Assembly: GCA_030605085.1 (NCBI GenBank)
Contig: JAUWBH010000017.1
Coordinates: 1-48,655 of the forward strand
Source: Promethearchaeota archaeon
GTDB lineage: Archaea; Asgardarchaeota; Lokiarchaeia; Sigynarchaeales; SOKP01
Direction of reading: 5' to 3'
DNA: 48,655 nucleotides
Shown: positions 31,253 through 40,246 of the stretch, piece by piece
How positions within the stretch are numbered: position 1 is the first letter of the stretch
Layout of the letters: each line of letters opens with the position of its first letter
Made by a program: the position numbers and the translations under genes
Notes under the pieces: generated by a model
Databases searched by the model: none
The model's input: the letters and a program-made list of their open reading frames with translations, nothing else
Told to the model about the DNA's origin: nothing

Positions 31253-32002
31253 TTAATTAGTTTTTGGCCGTATATACCCTAAATAAGCACAAATAGTCGC
31301 AACTATAACGAAACTCCAGCCGAGAAAATAGAAAATCGTGTATCCCGGAATATCTAATATAATCATTAACAACCTATCAATCAACTGGCATATTAAAATA
31401 AGGATTGTGCTTATACTCATAATTGCTAACGATAAAAACGCGTTCTTATACATCTTTTCATCCACAGATCTGTAAGTTTTAATACAACGAAACATAAAAG
31501 GAAGGTAAATCGCGCTCAAATATATACCTGTAAAAAGAAAAGCTAAAATCTCAAAAAGATTATTCCCTTTGGAATATATAACCATTAAATAAATCATGGT
31601 AAATCCCCCAAAAATATAAACAAACAATTTTTGAATTTGACTAGGATTAACTTCGAAAAGGTTTACGTACAATATGTAAGTAAGAAAAACGCCAATTATA
31701 ATAAATAAAAACGTAAATCTAAAAGCAACAATCCTCAAAAAAAACCAAGATTCTAATGTACCGGGGTCTGCCACAGCAGGATTTGTAAGGTAATCGAGCC
31801 CAGAATAAAGGCGAAGCGTTTTAGAAAGCCACGAAAATACTATAGAAATTGCAAAAAATAGAAAAATTAGAAACAAATAGAGCGTAAGCCTGTGTTTTTT
31901 TTCCAGATATCTTATGAATATTAAAATCAAGAGAATTGAAAAAATGACTATAATAATAAGCTCAAAAATAAATCCAACAAAAATTAATTCGAAACCATTC
32001 AT
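31253..32002 (-). CDS. Seven-helix membrane protein, copy A
   Basis: A 249-residue paralogue of the protein at 29863-30618 with the same seven-helix layout: LIFVGFIFELIIIVIFSILLIL, LTLYLFLIFLFFAISIVFSWL, then FFLRIVAFRFTFLFIIIGVFL and four more to a final GWSFVIVATICAYLGYIRPK. The second loop holds an aromatic/Pro segment as in copy B. The cluster order on the minus strand is 7TM-A, longin, 7TM-B, then remnants of longin and 7TM copies. No named family recognised. Confidence 0.75.
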   Translation of the reverse strand: MNGFELIFVGFIFELIIIVIFSILLILIFIRYLEKKHRLTLYLFLIFLFFAISIVFSWLSKTLRLYSGLDYLTNPAVADPGTLESWFFLRIVAFRFTFLFIIIGVFLTYILYVNLFEVNPSQIQKLFVYIFGGFTMIYLMVIYSKGNNLFEILAFLFTGIYLSAIYLPFMFRCIKTYRSVDEKMYKNAFLSLAIMSISTILILICQLIDRLLMIILDIPGYTIFYFLGWSFVIVATICAYLGYIRPKTN

Positions 32003-32106
32003 TATAAGATTTAATAGAGATTAATATATATTAAAAATCTTCGTTATAAATTATTTAAATTAGAGATTATTAAAAAACAAATTGAAGTAATAAGATGATG
32101 TAAATA

Positions 32107-32991
32107 ATGATTTGGAAAACCAAAATAACCGAAATGACTGAAACAAAATACCCCATTATCATGGGAGCCTTTGCCCTTTTAGGATACGCTGAATTCGCAG
32201 CAGCCTTCTCGAACGCGGGAGGTTTTGGGATAATCACTGCTTTAAATTTTAATAAAGCTGAAAAATTTCAAAAAGAACTTGAAAAAATGAAAGAATTGAC
32301 TAATCAACCTTGGGGCGTAAATTTTTCAGTGATGCCCCCGATGGAGCTCAATAAGGGAAGGAGAGGTCGAGATGAAGATTCTTACATGGATTTCGTTGAC
32401 ATTTCTATTGATGCTGGAGTGAAAGTCTGTACTACATCAGCGTATAAGGCAAGTAAGATCGGGAAAAAATTACACGACGCTGGATGTTTTTGGTTTCACA
32501 AATGTGCTACAATGAAACACGCTATTTCGGCAGAAAGAGCGGGTGCTGATGTTGTGACGATCGTAGGGCTAGAAGGAACGGGCTTTAAAAATCCTAATCA
32601 AAATACCACATTAGTGAATATGACGATGGCTAGAAAACTACTTAAAATTCCTTTAATCGCCGCGGGAGGGATTGGTGACGCTCGGGGTTTCCTTGGGGCT
32701 CTTGCCATGGGTGCCGACGCTGTTTGCTTTGGAAGCGCAATTATCGCAACTAAAGAAAGTCCTGCTTCTAGGAGCTGGAAAAACCAAATATTGAAGCAGG
32801 ATATTTTCGACGAGAATTTTTACAAAAAGATTTTTCATTTTCAATTAAAAGATTCTCCTGTTGGATCTATGGCCATCGGTCACTGTAACGAAATCGTTTC
32901 AATGAAAGAATTTATTGATAATATCGTAATAAATGCTGAGAAAATTCTTAAAAATTGGGGTTTTGAAGGTAACGAATTTAGCACGTTGTAA
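32107..32991 (+). CDS. Nitronate monooxygenase/FabK-like FMN protein without catalytic His
   Basis: A 294-residue TIM-barrel flavoprotein of the 2-nitropropane dioxygenase family. It has YPIIMGAFAL at 15-24, NAGGFGIITAL at 36-46, IAAGGIGDARG near 184-194 and the FMN-phosphate site MGADAVCFGSAI near 201-212. At the position where nitronate monooxygenases and FabK have EAGGHxG, this protein reads EGTGFKN (about 156-162), so the usual catalytic histidine is missing. It therefore may be an FMN enzyme of another activity, as in many archaeal members. Plus-strand lone gene; a small hairpin follows its stop. Confidence 0.8.
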   Translation: MIWKTKITEMTETKYPIIMGAFALLGYAEFAAAFSNAGGFGIITALNFNKAEKFQKELEKMKELTNQPWGVNFSVMPPMELNKGRRGRDEDSYMDFVDISIDAGVKVCTTSAYKASKIGKKLHDAGCFWFHKCATMKHAISAERAGADVVTIVGLEGTGFKNPNQNTTLVNMTMARKLLKIPLIAAGGIGDARGFLGALAMGADAVCFGSAIIATKESPASRSWKNQILKQDIFDENFYKKIFHFQLKDSPVGSMAIGHCNEIVSMKEFIDNIVINAEKILKNWGFEGNEFSTL

Positions 32992-32994
32992 AAT

Positions 32995-33006
32995 CGCAAA
33001 CTTGCG
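32995..33006 (+). terminator. Short hairpin after the flavoprotein gene
   Basis: CGCAA and TTGCG separated by two bases lie 4 bases after the stop codon, followed by A-rich then T-rich sequence. The remaining gap 32992-33342 shows nothing else I can interpret except a TATA-like stretch near its end. Confidence 0.3.
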
Positions 33007-33288
33007 AAAAATAAAGCGTATGATGAACTTATACAAGGAGTATATATAGTCTTTTTATAATTATTTTTTAAAGAAATTATGAATTTTTAATTATTCAAAT
33101 CAAAATTATATGCGTCAGTAAAGGCAATAGTTAAAAAAGATTTGAAGATCTGAAAGTAATTAATAATGTTTATGTCCAATATCAATTATATAATTCAGAT
33201 TTTTACGAATCCTCTTTTTTTTTATATAAGATTATTCTATTTAAAAAATAAGTCGTTTTTTAAAGAAAAATTCAATAATTTGCCATAG

Positions 33289-33303
33289 TCTTTATTTATA
33301 TAA
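33289..33303 (+). promoter_or_regulatory. TATA-like box of a hypothetical gene
   Basis: cttTATTTATATAaa lies about 45 bases before the ATG at 33343, in keeping with archaeal promoter spacing. Confidence 0.45.
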
Positions 33304-33342
33304 ACCATTGTTCCCTCTATTTTTACACATCAAAAGATAAAA

Positions 33343-33711
33343 ATGATGATACAAAAAATGAGGGAATTATTAACTAATTTTGAAGGTTTAGAAGTTAGCG
33401 AAATCCCGCCAAAAAAACCAACTCCAACAAAGACCAAAACCATAAGGTTTAGCGGGGAAGACTTAATTCTTTGGGAGGCTTGGAATAAAGATTTCGTTAA
33501 AAAAATAAAAAAATTTCTTAGAGAGCAAATATCTCAAACTCAAATTTTAAAGCATGAAATCTCGAATGCTGACAATCCAGAATTGAAAAAGAAAGATCTC
33601 TTAAAAGATAAAAGAGATTTAATTAAATTTATGATGAAAAAAGGAGCAAAGCAAGAAACTTTAGACAGATTAAGCAGAGAATATTGGGAAATTCAAAAAA
33701 TTCAAACTTAA
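33343..33711 (+). CDS. Hypothetical charged helical protein
   Basis: A 122-residue protein, Lys/Glu-rich, with a Pro/Thr/Lys segment (PPKKPTPTKTK, residues 25-35) and otherwise mostly helix with a coiled-coil look. No cysteines or membrane helix. No family recognised. The ATG doublet at 33343/33346 leaves the exact start open by one codon. Confidence 0.5.
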   Translation: MMIQKMRELLTNFEGLEVSEIPPKKPTPTKTKTIRFSGEDLILWEAWNKDFVKKIKKFLREQISQTQILKHEISNADNPELKKKDLLKDKRDLIKFMMKKGAKQETLDRLSREYWEIQKIQT

Positions 33712-34141
33712 TTTTTTTTCATACTTTATTGACGTAAATGTCTTTATCGGAATAGATGTTCTGGTAAAGAACAAAACAAGCCTACGAGATGTGAATAAAT
33801 TTCGATTTGTATTTAATAATATAGATACCTTGAAATTAAAATTATGCAATCGTTAATTTTCTATAAGAACTAGATTTTTATAACCAATTTGTTTTTGTTA
33901 TCACAAGTAACGCAATTTTCCATACAACAGATCAAAAAAAGTGGGAAAACTATGGGAATTAATGTCTGTTGTAGGATTACGTACGAACGAAAATTAATAA
34001 TTTTTAAATACTAAGATGATCAATATTGTAATAAGTATATTTTAATTATCAATTTATAAATATAATTTTTACAAAACAAAAAACAGTTGATGAAAAAACA
34101 ACGACTAAAAGTAGTATTTTGATCAATAAAAAAACGGGAAA
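33712..34141 (+). other. 430-bp intergenic region upstream of TFIIB
   Basis: No coding frame is convincing. It contains a short hairpin (gttct/agaac at about 33759-33773), a 7-bp inverted repeat CAACAGA/TCTGTTG (starting about 33925 and 33964, about 33 bases apart) and a TATA-like tttataaata near 34050, which would start a leader of about 60 bases for the TFIIB gene. Confidence 0.35.
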
Positions 34142-35071
34142 GTGAAGAATATGGTCAATGGATATAAAGATCGCCTACGTTCAGGTGCCAAAAAACAAGA
34201 AGCGGATTTCGATCATTGTTGTGACAATCCTAGCGTTGAAAGCCGAGAGGGAGACAATGTCTGTTTGAGTTGTGGGATGATTGTTGGACGGAATCTAGTA
34301 GGAAACGAAAGACGTGCTTACACGGTAGAAGAAGTAAATAAGAGAAGAAGGACAGAGCCTCGATGGCGCGAGTTTGGACCCCGCACAATGCTGCCTAACA
34401 GTAAAATCGATAGTAAAGGCCGCCTTATTGGTGCTAAAGGAAAAACCTTATTTTCAAGATTATCGAAAATTCAGAATTCCTTAATTTCAAGCATCGAAAG
34501 GAACTTTTGGGAAGCTAAACCTAAGTTAAAGATGCTCACGAGCAAATTAAATATTCCTGAATACATCAAAGAAACCGCTTGGAAGATTTACTCGGTTGTG
34601 GCGAGAAAGAAGCTCACGATGGGAAGGTCAATCGACGGTTTTATCGCCGCCTCATTATACGCCGCGATTAGAGTACACGAATTTCCAAGATTGCTTGAAG
34701 AAGTATGCGAAGCGTCGATGACTCCAAGAAGGACTGTCCACCGCTCGTTAGGAATGGTCGTCAAGGAGGTTCTCCCAGAGCTCAATTTGAAGTATAAGCC
34801 GATTACAGCAGAAACTTTGGTGTTCAGATTTGGCAACGATTTAGGACTTCCTATGGAGGTTCAGAAGAACGCTATTAACATGCTGGTACAAGCCTCAAAA
34901 AACGGATTGTTGCGAACGGGTAAGGATCCAAAGGGTTTAGCGGCGAGCGTAATATACATGGCTGCTAAAGCGAGCAACTGTCGAAAGACGCAAGCAGAAG
35001 TGAGCGAAATAGCGAAGGTTACGGAAGTGACTTTGCGCAGTCGTTCGAAACAGATAAAAAATAAGCTATAG
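34142..35071 (+). CDS. tfb: Transcription initiation factor IIB
   Basis: A 309-residue TFIIB that bridges TBP-DNA and RNA polymerase at archaeal promoters. Residues 22-48 are the N-terminal zinc ribbon, with C41 and C44 clear but an unusual first knuckle (FDHCCDNP; the usual CxxC or CxxH is not in register). The basic linker follows (RRAYTVEEVNKRRR). Two cyclin-fold repeats occupy about 110-205 and 210-309 (GRSIDGFIAASLYAAIR; DPKGLAASVIYMAAK). The C-terminal helix-turn-helix contacts the BRE. The GTG at 34142 or the ATG at 34151 may be the start. Base composition is visibly more GC-rich than neighbouring genes, as for highly expressed or transferred genes. Confidence 0.93.
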   Translation: MKNMVNGYKDRLRSGAKKQEADFDHCCDNPSVESREGDNVCLSCGMIVGRNLVGNERRAYTVEEVNKRRRTEPRWREFGPRTMLPNSKIDSKGRLIGAKGKTLFSRLSKIQNSLISSIERNFWEAKPKLKMLTSKLNIPEYIKETAWKIYSVVARKKLTMGRSIDGFIAASLYAAIRVHEFPRLLEEVCEASMTPRRTVHRSLGMVVKEVLPELNLKYKPITAETLVFRFGNDLGLPMEVQKNAINMLVQASKNGLLRTGKDPKGLAASVIYMAAKASNCRKTQAEVSEIAKVTEVTLRSRSKQIKNKL

Positions 35072-35129
35072 AAACTGTGTTAAAGGAAAAAAGTTAAAGA
35101 AGTTAAAATTTTCCTATAAATATTTTCTA

Positions 35130-35153
35130 TTTTTTTTTTTATTTTTTTTTTTT
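35130..35153 (+). terminator. T-tract terminator after TFIIB
   Basis: Two long T runs interrupted by single A bases lie 60 bases after the TFIIB stop, as expected for archaeal transcription termination. Confidence 0.5.
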
Positions 35154-35240
35154 AATATTATTAGAAAAATTAAAAAGTAACACTAATTTTTTCACTAAGT
35201 AATTAATTATTCGAGTAAATTACCCTTAAGGTGATGTTTT

Positions 35241-35847
35241 TTGTACATGAGTTTGAAAGAAATTATAAATCCAAATCATACAGCCCTTTTAATATGGGAT
35301 GTCCAAAACTTACTGGTACGAGGAATTTTTAACAAAAAAGAGTTTCTCGAGAACTTAAAATCGTTAATAAAAGTTGCGAGAAGTAAAAAAATTCCAATCA
35401 TTTATTCGAAAATAACGCCTCTTCCCAAAGATTACGAATCGTCGTTCAGAACTTTCATGTTTATGAAACGATTTAAAATTATGGATCCTGAAAAAATGCC
35501 GCGATTTATGGAACCTGGAACTCTTGAATCGGAAATCCCTAATGACATAGCGCCTTTGGAAGCGGATATAATTATAGAAAAACATACAGCAAGTATCTTT
35601 ATTGGTACACATTTTGAATATTTAATGAGAAATAAAGGGTATAGATACAATTCTATTTACCGGTATATCTACTGAATTTGGTGTTGCTTCAAGCGCTAGG
35701 GATTCGTGCAATAGGGGGTTCTATACAGTTATTGTTCAAGATTGTGTGTCTTCATTTAACCAAAAGTTTCATGAAATGACTTTAGAAATATTAAAAGGAA
35801 TATGTTTGGTAGAATCGTCTAAAAATATTATTAAAGAATGGGAATAA
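35241..35847 (+). pseudogene. Isochorismatase-like hydrolase, frameshifted
   Basis: The first frame (35241-35675) codes for the N-terminal 130 residues of an isochorismatase-fold protein (ALLIWDVQNLLV with the catalytic-type Asp, IPIIYSKITP, GTLESEIPNDIAP, IEKHTASIFIGT), then runs off after FEYLMRNKG. The rest continues in another frame from about 35641 to TAA at 35847: IDTILFTGISTEFGVASSARDS then FYTVIVQDCVSSFNQKFHE. One extra T after ggg would explain it. The usual nucleophile cysteine position (TEFG) is glycine, as in non-thiol members. aaggtga six bases upstream supports the TTG start. A real mutation or a base-calling error are both possible. Confidence 0.75.
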
Positions 35848-36022
35848 TCATCCCCAACTACTACTATTAGAATTGTTATGTAGTGGACTATTGAATTTCT
35901 TTCAAAAAACAGAAATCTAAAATCTATAATGTAATCTTCATTCGTTTAAAATTTAATCCTACACATCTATTTAGAACACGAATTTAAATAAGAGCAAGGT
36001 GGTTGTATTCTCTATTTATATT

Positions 36023-36394
36023 TTATTTGAAATAGCTATTAAAATACCTCAGTATAAAATCTTTAAAGGTGGGAATCTTTTTTATCGCATTTCCAATTGA
36101 CAAATTAATGGTACCCTCCATTATTTTTTTTTTTAAAGGAGATAAGTTCGGATTATATTCTCTGAGATACGAGGCTATTTGTTTGTAATCTATGCCGACT
36201 TCTGTTTTACATTGTAAGTATAAATCGGGACAAAAATCTTCTAGGACTATCATGCTTTCGTATATATTAACAAAATATTGTATTATTTCGCCCTCGAAAT
36301 TGTGATTATCAAACACTTTTAAGGTTTGTAATATGTTATGGATGTGAATTTTTTTTCTCGCTTCGTTGACTTTATAAGCTAAAGAGTCTTTCAT
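36023..36394 (-). CDS. Hypothetical helical protein
   Basis: A 123-residue soluble protein with helical character, including DFCPDLYLQCKTEVGIDY and a basic C-terminal end. Two cysteines only, no obvious motif and no membrane segment. No family recognised. It lies alone, convergent with the frameshifted isochorismatase gene. Confidence 0.45.
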   Translation of the reverse strand: MKDSLAYKVNEARKKIHIHNILQTLKVFDNHNFEGEIIQYFVNIYESMIVLEDFCPDLYLQCKTEVGIDYKQIASYLREYNPNLSPLKKKIMEGTINLSIGNAIKKIPTFKDFILRYFNSYFK

Positions 36395-36611
36395 TTTTAT
36401 TTTTGCCCATCTTCATTTGTTCGTTAAAATTTCATTATGACGATATAATATTTTCAGTTATATATTGTTTATTACTTGTATATAAAAAAAAATTAATAAG
36501 AGGAGAATTAAGATCGGTTTCAAACATTTTAGATTTTATGGAATAGATAAATAAGAATGTACTATTTAGAGAGAATAAAGTTATAAGTATGGAATTTTAT
36601 TTTTTTTATGT

Positions 36612-37361
36612 ATGTCTTATATTGAGAAAAAATATCTTGATAAAATTTTCGAGATTTTCAATGAAAAGTTACCTAAATTGGAAGATGTTTTACTTGAATT
36701 ATTAAATAAAAAATCTCTTAAAATTGCAGACGATATAGCAAAAGTTTGTGCTGATTTTAATAGAAATGTAAATGATATCCTAAAAGATTTTTACCCTGAA
36801 ATAAAGGATATGGACGAGAAGTTAAAAATTAAATCCACATTAAAATTTTATTACGACTTAATAGAAAAATTAACAGATTTAATTAGAAACATTGAAAATT
36901 TTCAAAAAATTGACGAAAATTATTACGAGCAACTAATAAATTTCGTAAAAGAAAAAGAAGGATTAATCTCCGGAAAATATAAATTAATTTGTCTCCAGGA
37001 GATAACTGCGTTTTACAACCAAGACTCGAGAAATAGGTTAGAACAAATAATAGCGAAAAAATTTGCGAAAAGAAGTAGGGAATTTTTTACGTTTGGTTCG
37101 TTAGAGGAGGAAATTAAGAAAATTGCAAGAATAGCCGGAGCAAACAAATTAAGTATTTCTTCGGCTGATAATTTAGTAGACGCTCTTCTCTTCGAATCTG
37201 CCCTATCTGTGATACATTATAGTGTGCCATTGGATGAAAAAACAAATTTGAAAAAAATCGGAATAGAAATAAAAAAATATTTGGATTCTAAAGGCTATAA
37301 AGTTGAATTATTGGAAGATTCAGTAATTACGGACGCAAAATTGCTACCTGACAAACCATAA
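36612..37361 (+). CDS. Helical domain plus short QueG-like domain, copy 1
   Basis: A 249-residue protein. Residues 1-150 are helical, unique to this pair (MSYIEKKYLDKIFEIFNEKL opening). After SREFFTFGSLEEEIKKIARIAGA it follows the pattern of epoxyqueuosine reductase (QueG)-like proteins: an AGA-start helix, LFESALSVIHYSV, then the KKIGIEIKKYLDSKGYK helix, and finally SVITDAKLLPDKP, which in QueG comes just before the iron-sulfur ferredoxin part. The protein stops there. It is shorter than its paralogue 360 bases downstream, lacking the central loop. Function unknown; likely a related cobalamin-type fold without the clusters. Confidence 0.6.
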   Translation: MSYIEKKYLDKIFEIFNEKLPKLEDVLLELLNKKSLKIADDIAKVCADFNRNVNDILKDFYPEIKDMDEKLKIKSTLKFYYDLIEKLTDLIRNIENFQKIDENYYEQLINFVKEKEGLISGKYKLICLQEITAFYNQDSRNRLEQIIAKKFAKRSREFFTFGSLEEEIKKIARIAGANKLSISSADNLVDALLFESALSVIHYSVPLDEKTNLKKIGIEIKKYLDSKGYKVELLEDSVITDAKLLPDKP

Positions 37362-37577
37362 ATTCTAAATTCTCACCATTTGATTGTTTTTTCGTTTTTA
37401 TTCTTTTTTTGTCGAATATTGGATGAAATCCATAGCCCAATTTTGATAAAAAAATCAAATTTTATATTAAAATGTGGTAAAGAGTCTATATAAAAAATAG
37501 GTTTTGTATAAATTGTGGAACCAAAACGGGTCCATTTATTTATTTTTTACATACTATTGCATAAGTTATCTGTTATA

Positions 37578-37609
37578 TTTAGCACATAACATATAGCATT
37601 TGTGCTAAA
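37578..37609 (+). promoter_or_regulatory. Inverted repeat in the intergenic gap between the QueG-like paralogues
   Basis: TTTAGCACA and TGTGCTAAA form perfect 9-base arms around 14 bases, about 110 bases before the start of copy 2. It could be an operator or an RNA hairpin. The remaining gap 37362-37721 shows no gene. Confidence 0.4.
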
Positions 37610-37721
37610 AATTCAGAAAAATAATCTCGATACTTTTTTGTTAACTATGGGTTGAAATGGTAAACTTTATTTTTCATTTAATAAATAATCTTTTAAGTGA
37701 ATTTGTTTGGATTATATATAG

Positions 37722-38633
37722 ATGAGTTACATAGAGACTAAATACCGAAACAAAATTTATGAAATTTTTGACGAGTTATCAGATTTGGATAACAAATTGC
37801 TCGAACAGTTAAATAAAAAATATGTTAAGTACCCTAACAAAATCGCAAAATTATGCTCAAATTTTACCAGAAATATAAATATTATCCAAAAGAAATATTA
37901 TCCAGAAATAAAACAAATGGGAGATAAGCTAGATATCAAATCTTCCTTGAGATTTTATTTTACTTTAATAGAAAAATTAACAGAATTAATAAGAAACAGC
38001 GAGAATTTTAAAGATATAGACGATGAATATTACGAAATGTTAATAGAATTTATAAACGAAAAGGATAATCTAATAACTGGTCAATTTAAAACGATTTGTT
38101 CGCAAGAACTTTCAGCGTTTTACAATCAAAATTCACGTCAAAATCTCGAAAAAATTTTAAAATTAAGAATAAAACAAGGTAAACGAGAATATTTTGCCCC
38201 CAGTTCTTTAGAAAAAGAAATTAAAAAAATTGCTAGAGGTGCAGGTGCGGATTTAGTCGGAATTTATCCCGCAGATATTTTGAAAAGCGCACAATTTTCC
38301 GGGGGTTCTATTTTGTTTGAATCTGCTCAAACAATTATAATGTTTGTGGTAGGTCTAGTTGACGATATAATAATACATGACTTTTCTGACTATGATCACG
38401 AAGAATTTAATCCTTATAACGACATAAAAACCGAAAATTTGCAAAAAATAGGGAGGGAAATAATTAATTTCTTAGTATCAAAAAACTATAAGGCAATACA
38501 GCTTACTGAAAAGGAAAACAAAACTTTGAATCTCTTAAAGAAAAATTCGCTTTTAACCTACGAAAAATTAAAGTTAAGTTATACCAGTTCGGTTATTACA
38601 GACGCTAAATTAACGCCCGATAAACGCGCTTAA
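37722..38633 (+). CDS. Helical domain plus short QueG-like domain, copy 2
   Basis: A 303-residue paralogue with the same two-part build: an N-terminal helical region (MSYIETKYRNKIYEIFDELS) and, from about residue 160, SSLEKEIKKIARGAGADLVGIYPADIL, LFESAQTIIMFVVGL, a Tyr/Asp-rich loop, IGREIINFLVSKNYKA and SSVITDAKLTPDKRA. This fits the N-terminal cobalamin-binding-type domain of QueG and reductive-dehalogenase-like proteins up to the point before the CxxCxxCxxxCP clusters, which are absent. Both copies stop at the same place, so this is a family trait rather than a chance truncation. No downstream ferredoxin gene is seen. Confidence 0.65.
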   Translation: MSYIETKYRNKIYEIFDELSDLDNKLLEQLNKKYVKYPNKIAKLCSNFTRNINIIQKKYYPEIKQMGDKLDIKSSLRFYFTLIEKLTELIRNSENFKDIDDEYYEMLIEFINEKDNLITGQFKTICSQELSAFYNQNSRQNLEKILKLRIKQGKREYFAPSSLEKEIKKIARGAGADLVGIYPADILKSAQFSGGSILFESAQTIIMFVVGLVDDIIIHDFSDYDHEEFNPYNDIKTENLQKIGREIINFLVSKNYKAIQLTEKENKTLNLLKKNSLLTYEKLKLSYTSSVITDAKLTPDKRA

Positions 38634-38728
38634 ATTTATTTTTTCGCTTCTTTTTTAAGTAATTTAATTTTGTGTGAAAGGACCTCCTTTCTTATTTTAT
38701 TCATTTTAATAGTCTACTTCTCATCTCA

Positions 38729-38738
38729 TTAAATATTT
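38729..38738 (+). promoter_or_regulatory. TATA-like box of proS
   Basis: TTAAATATTT lies 33 bases before the ATG at 38762, so the proS message is probably nearly leaderless. Confidence 0.45.
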
Positions 38739-38761
38739 AATCTTTGCTATATTATACTTTG

Positions 38762-40246
38762 ATGATTATAATGGCAAAAAAGAAGAGAGATACTCCTATT
38801 ACGGGAATCACGGTATCGAAGGAAGAAGATTTTTCCGCGTGGTACACAGAAATAATAAACAAAGCGGAACTTGCGGATATTAGATACAATATTAAAGGTT
38901 TTGTTTGCTATCGACCATGGGCAACTATTACAATAAGAAGGATGTATCATAAGTATGAGGAAATACTTGAGAGAAATGGGCATTTACCATTAATAATGCC
39001 ATCTTTAATTCCTGAAAGTAATCTTATGTTAGAGGCGGAACACATAAAAGGATTTGCTCCAGAAGTATTTTGGGTAACCGAAGCAGGAAGTTCTGGGCCA
39101 TTAACTGAAAGAATGGCGCTTCGCCCGACAAGTGAAACTGCACTGTATCCTATGTATAGTTATTGGATTCGGAGTTATAAAGATTTACCGTTTAAAAGAT
39201 ATCAATCGTGTCAAGTTTGGAGGTATGAGACCAAAATGACAAGACCATTTTTTAGAGGGAGAGAATTCCATTGGATTGAAGCACACGATGTTTTTGCCAC
39301 GGAAGAAGACGCAATGGAACAAGTCCATGAAGACATGGAAATGACCTATCAAATGCTCCAAGAAGAATTTGCTATTCCAATTATCTTATTTGAACGCCCT
39401 CAATGGGACAAATTTTCAGGTGCACAAAAAACATTCGCAGCTGATGCGCTTATGGGTTCTGGAAAAGTATTACAGCTTCCTTCGACTCATCTGCTTGGTC
39501 AGAATTTTTCTAAACCATTCAATGTGAAATTTGTTGATAAAGATGGAAAAGAAAAATATGGTTATCAGACTTGTTATGGACCTGCGATAAGTAGAATTTA
39601 TGGCGCGATGATTGCTTACTTAGGAGATGATAAGGGGTTGATTTTACCATTCGATTTAGCGCCAGTGCAAATTGTTATAATTCCAATATTGATTAAGGGT
39701 AAAGAGAAAATTGTTTTAGAAAAATGTAAAGAAATTTTTGAAAAAATTAAGAATAACTATATCGTGAAGCTTGACGATTCGGATGATTCTCCTGGGAGCA
39801 AATTTTATTACTGGGAGATGAAAGGGGTACCATTCAGGATCGAAATTGGTCCACGAGATATCCAAAAGAAACAAGTCGTAATAGTAAAGAGGCACGATGG
39901 TCAAAAAAATATTGTTAGTGAGGATGATATGGAAAAAGAGATTGATGAACTTGCTATCAAATACACTAAGGAGATAAAAGAAATAAAGCTTCTTGATTTT
40001 GAGGAGCAAGTCGAATTGTGTTATGAGCGAGATTCTGCAAAGGAGGCAATTGAACAAGGTAAAATCGTATGTTGTGGCTTTTGTTCGATCGAGATGAAGG
40101 GATATAGGTGTGCCGAAGTTGTAGAAAAGGAGATAGGAGGATTCGTTCGGGGAAAACGAGTGGATGAGGAAAAACACGAATTTGCTTCTTGTATAATATG
40201 TGGAGAACCAGCTAATTGTACAGTATATATTGCCAAAAGTTATTAA
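38762..40246 (+). CDS. proS: Prolyl-tRNA synthetase, archaeal/eukaryotic type
   Basis: A class II aminoacyl-tRNA synthetase of about 494 residues that charges tRNA-Pro. It shows motif 2 (RYQSCQVWRYE... RPFFRGREFHWIEAH), the proline-site region (TSETALYPMY), KVLQLPSTHLLGQNF, and the C-terminal zinc-type domain (CCGFCSIEMKGYRCAE and CIICGEPANC) of the archaeal-eukaryotic form, ending in a Tyr (KSY), as is usual for this type. The frame is open from a TTG at 38744, but the ATG at 38762 or 38771 fits the leaderless promoter better. Plus-strand single gene. Confidence 0.95.
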   Translation: MIIMAKKKRDTPITGITVSKEEDFSAWYTEIINKAELADIRYNIKGFVCYRPWATITIRRMYHKYEEILERNGHLPLIMPSLIPESNLMLEAEHIKGFAPEVFWVTEAGSSGPLTERMALRPTSETALYPMYSYWIRSYKDLPFKRYQSCQVWRYETKMTRPFFRGREFHWIEAHDVFATEEDAMEQVHEDMEMTYQMLQEEFAIPIILFERPQWDKFSGAQKTFAADALMGSGKVLQLPSTHLLGQNFSKPFNVKFVDKDGKEKYGYQTCYGPAISRIYGAMIAYLGDDKGLILPFDLAPVQIVIIPILIKGKEKIVLEKCKEIFEKIKNNYIVKLDDSDDSPGSKFYYWEMKGVPFRIEIGPRDIQKKQVVIVKRHDGQKNIVSEDDMEKEIDELAIKYTKEIKEIKLLDFEEQVELCYERDSAKEAIEQGKIVCCGFCSIEMKGYRCAEVVEKEIGGFVRGKRVDEEKHEFASCIICGEPANCTVYIAKSY

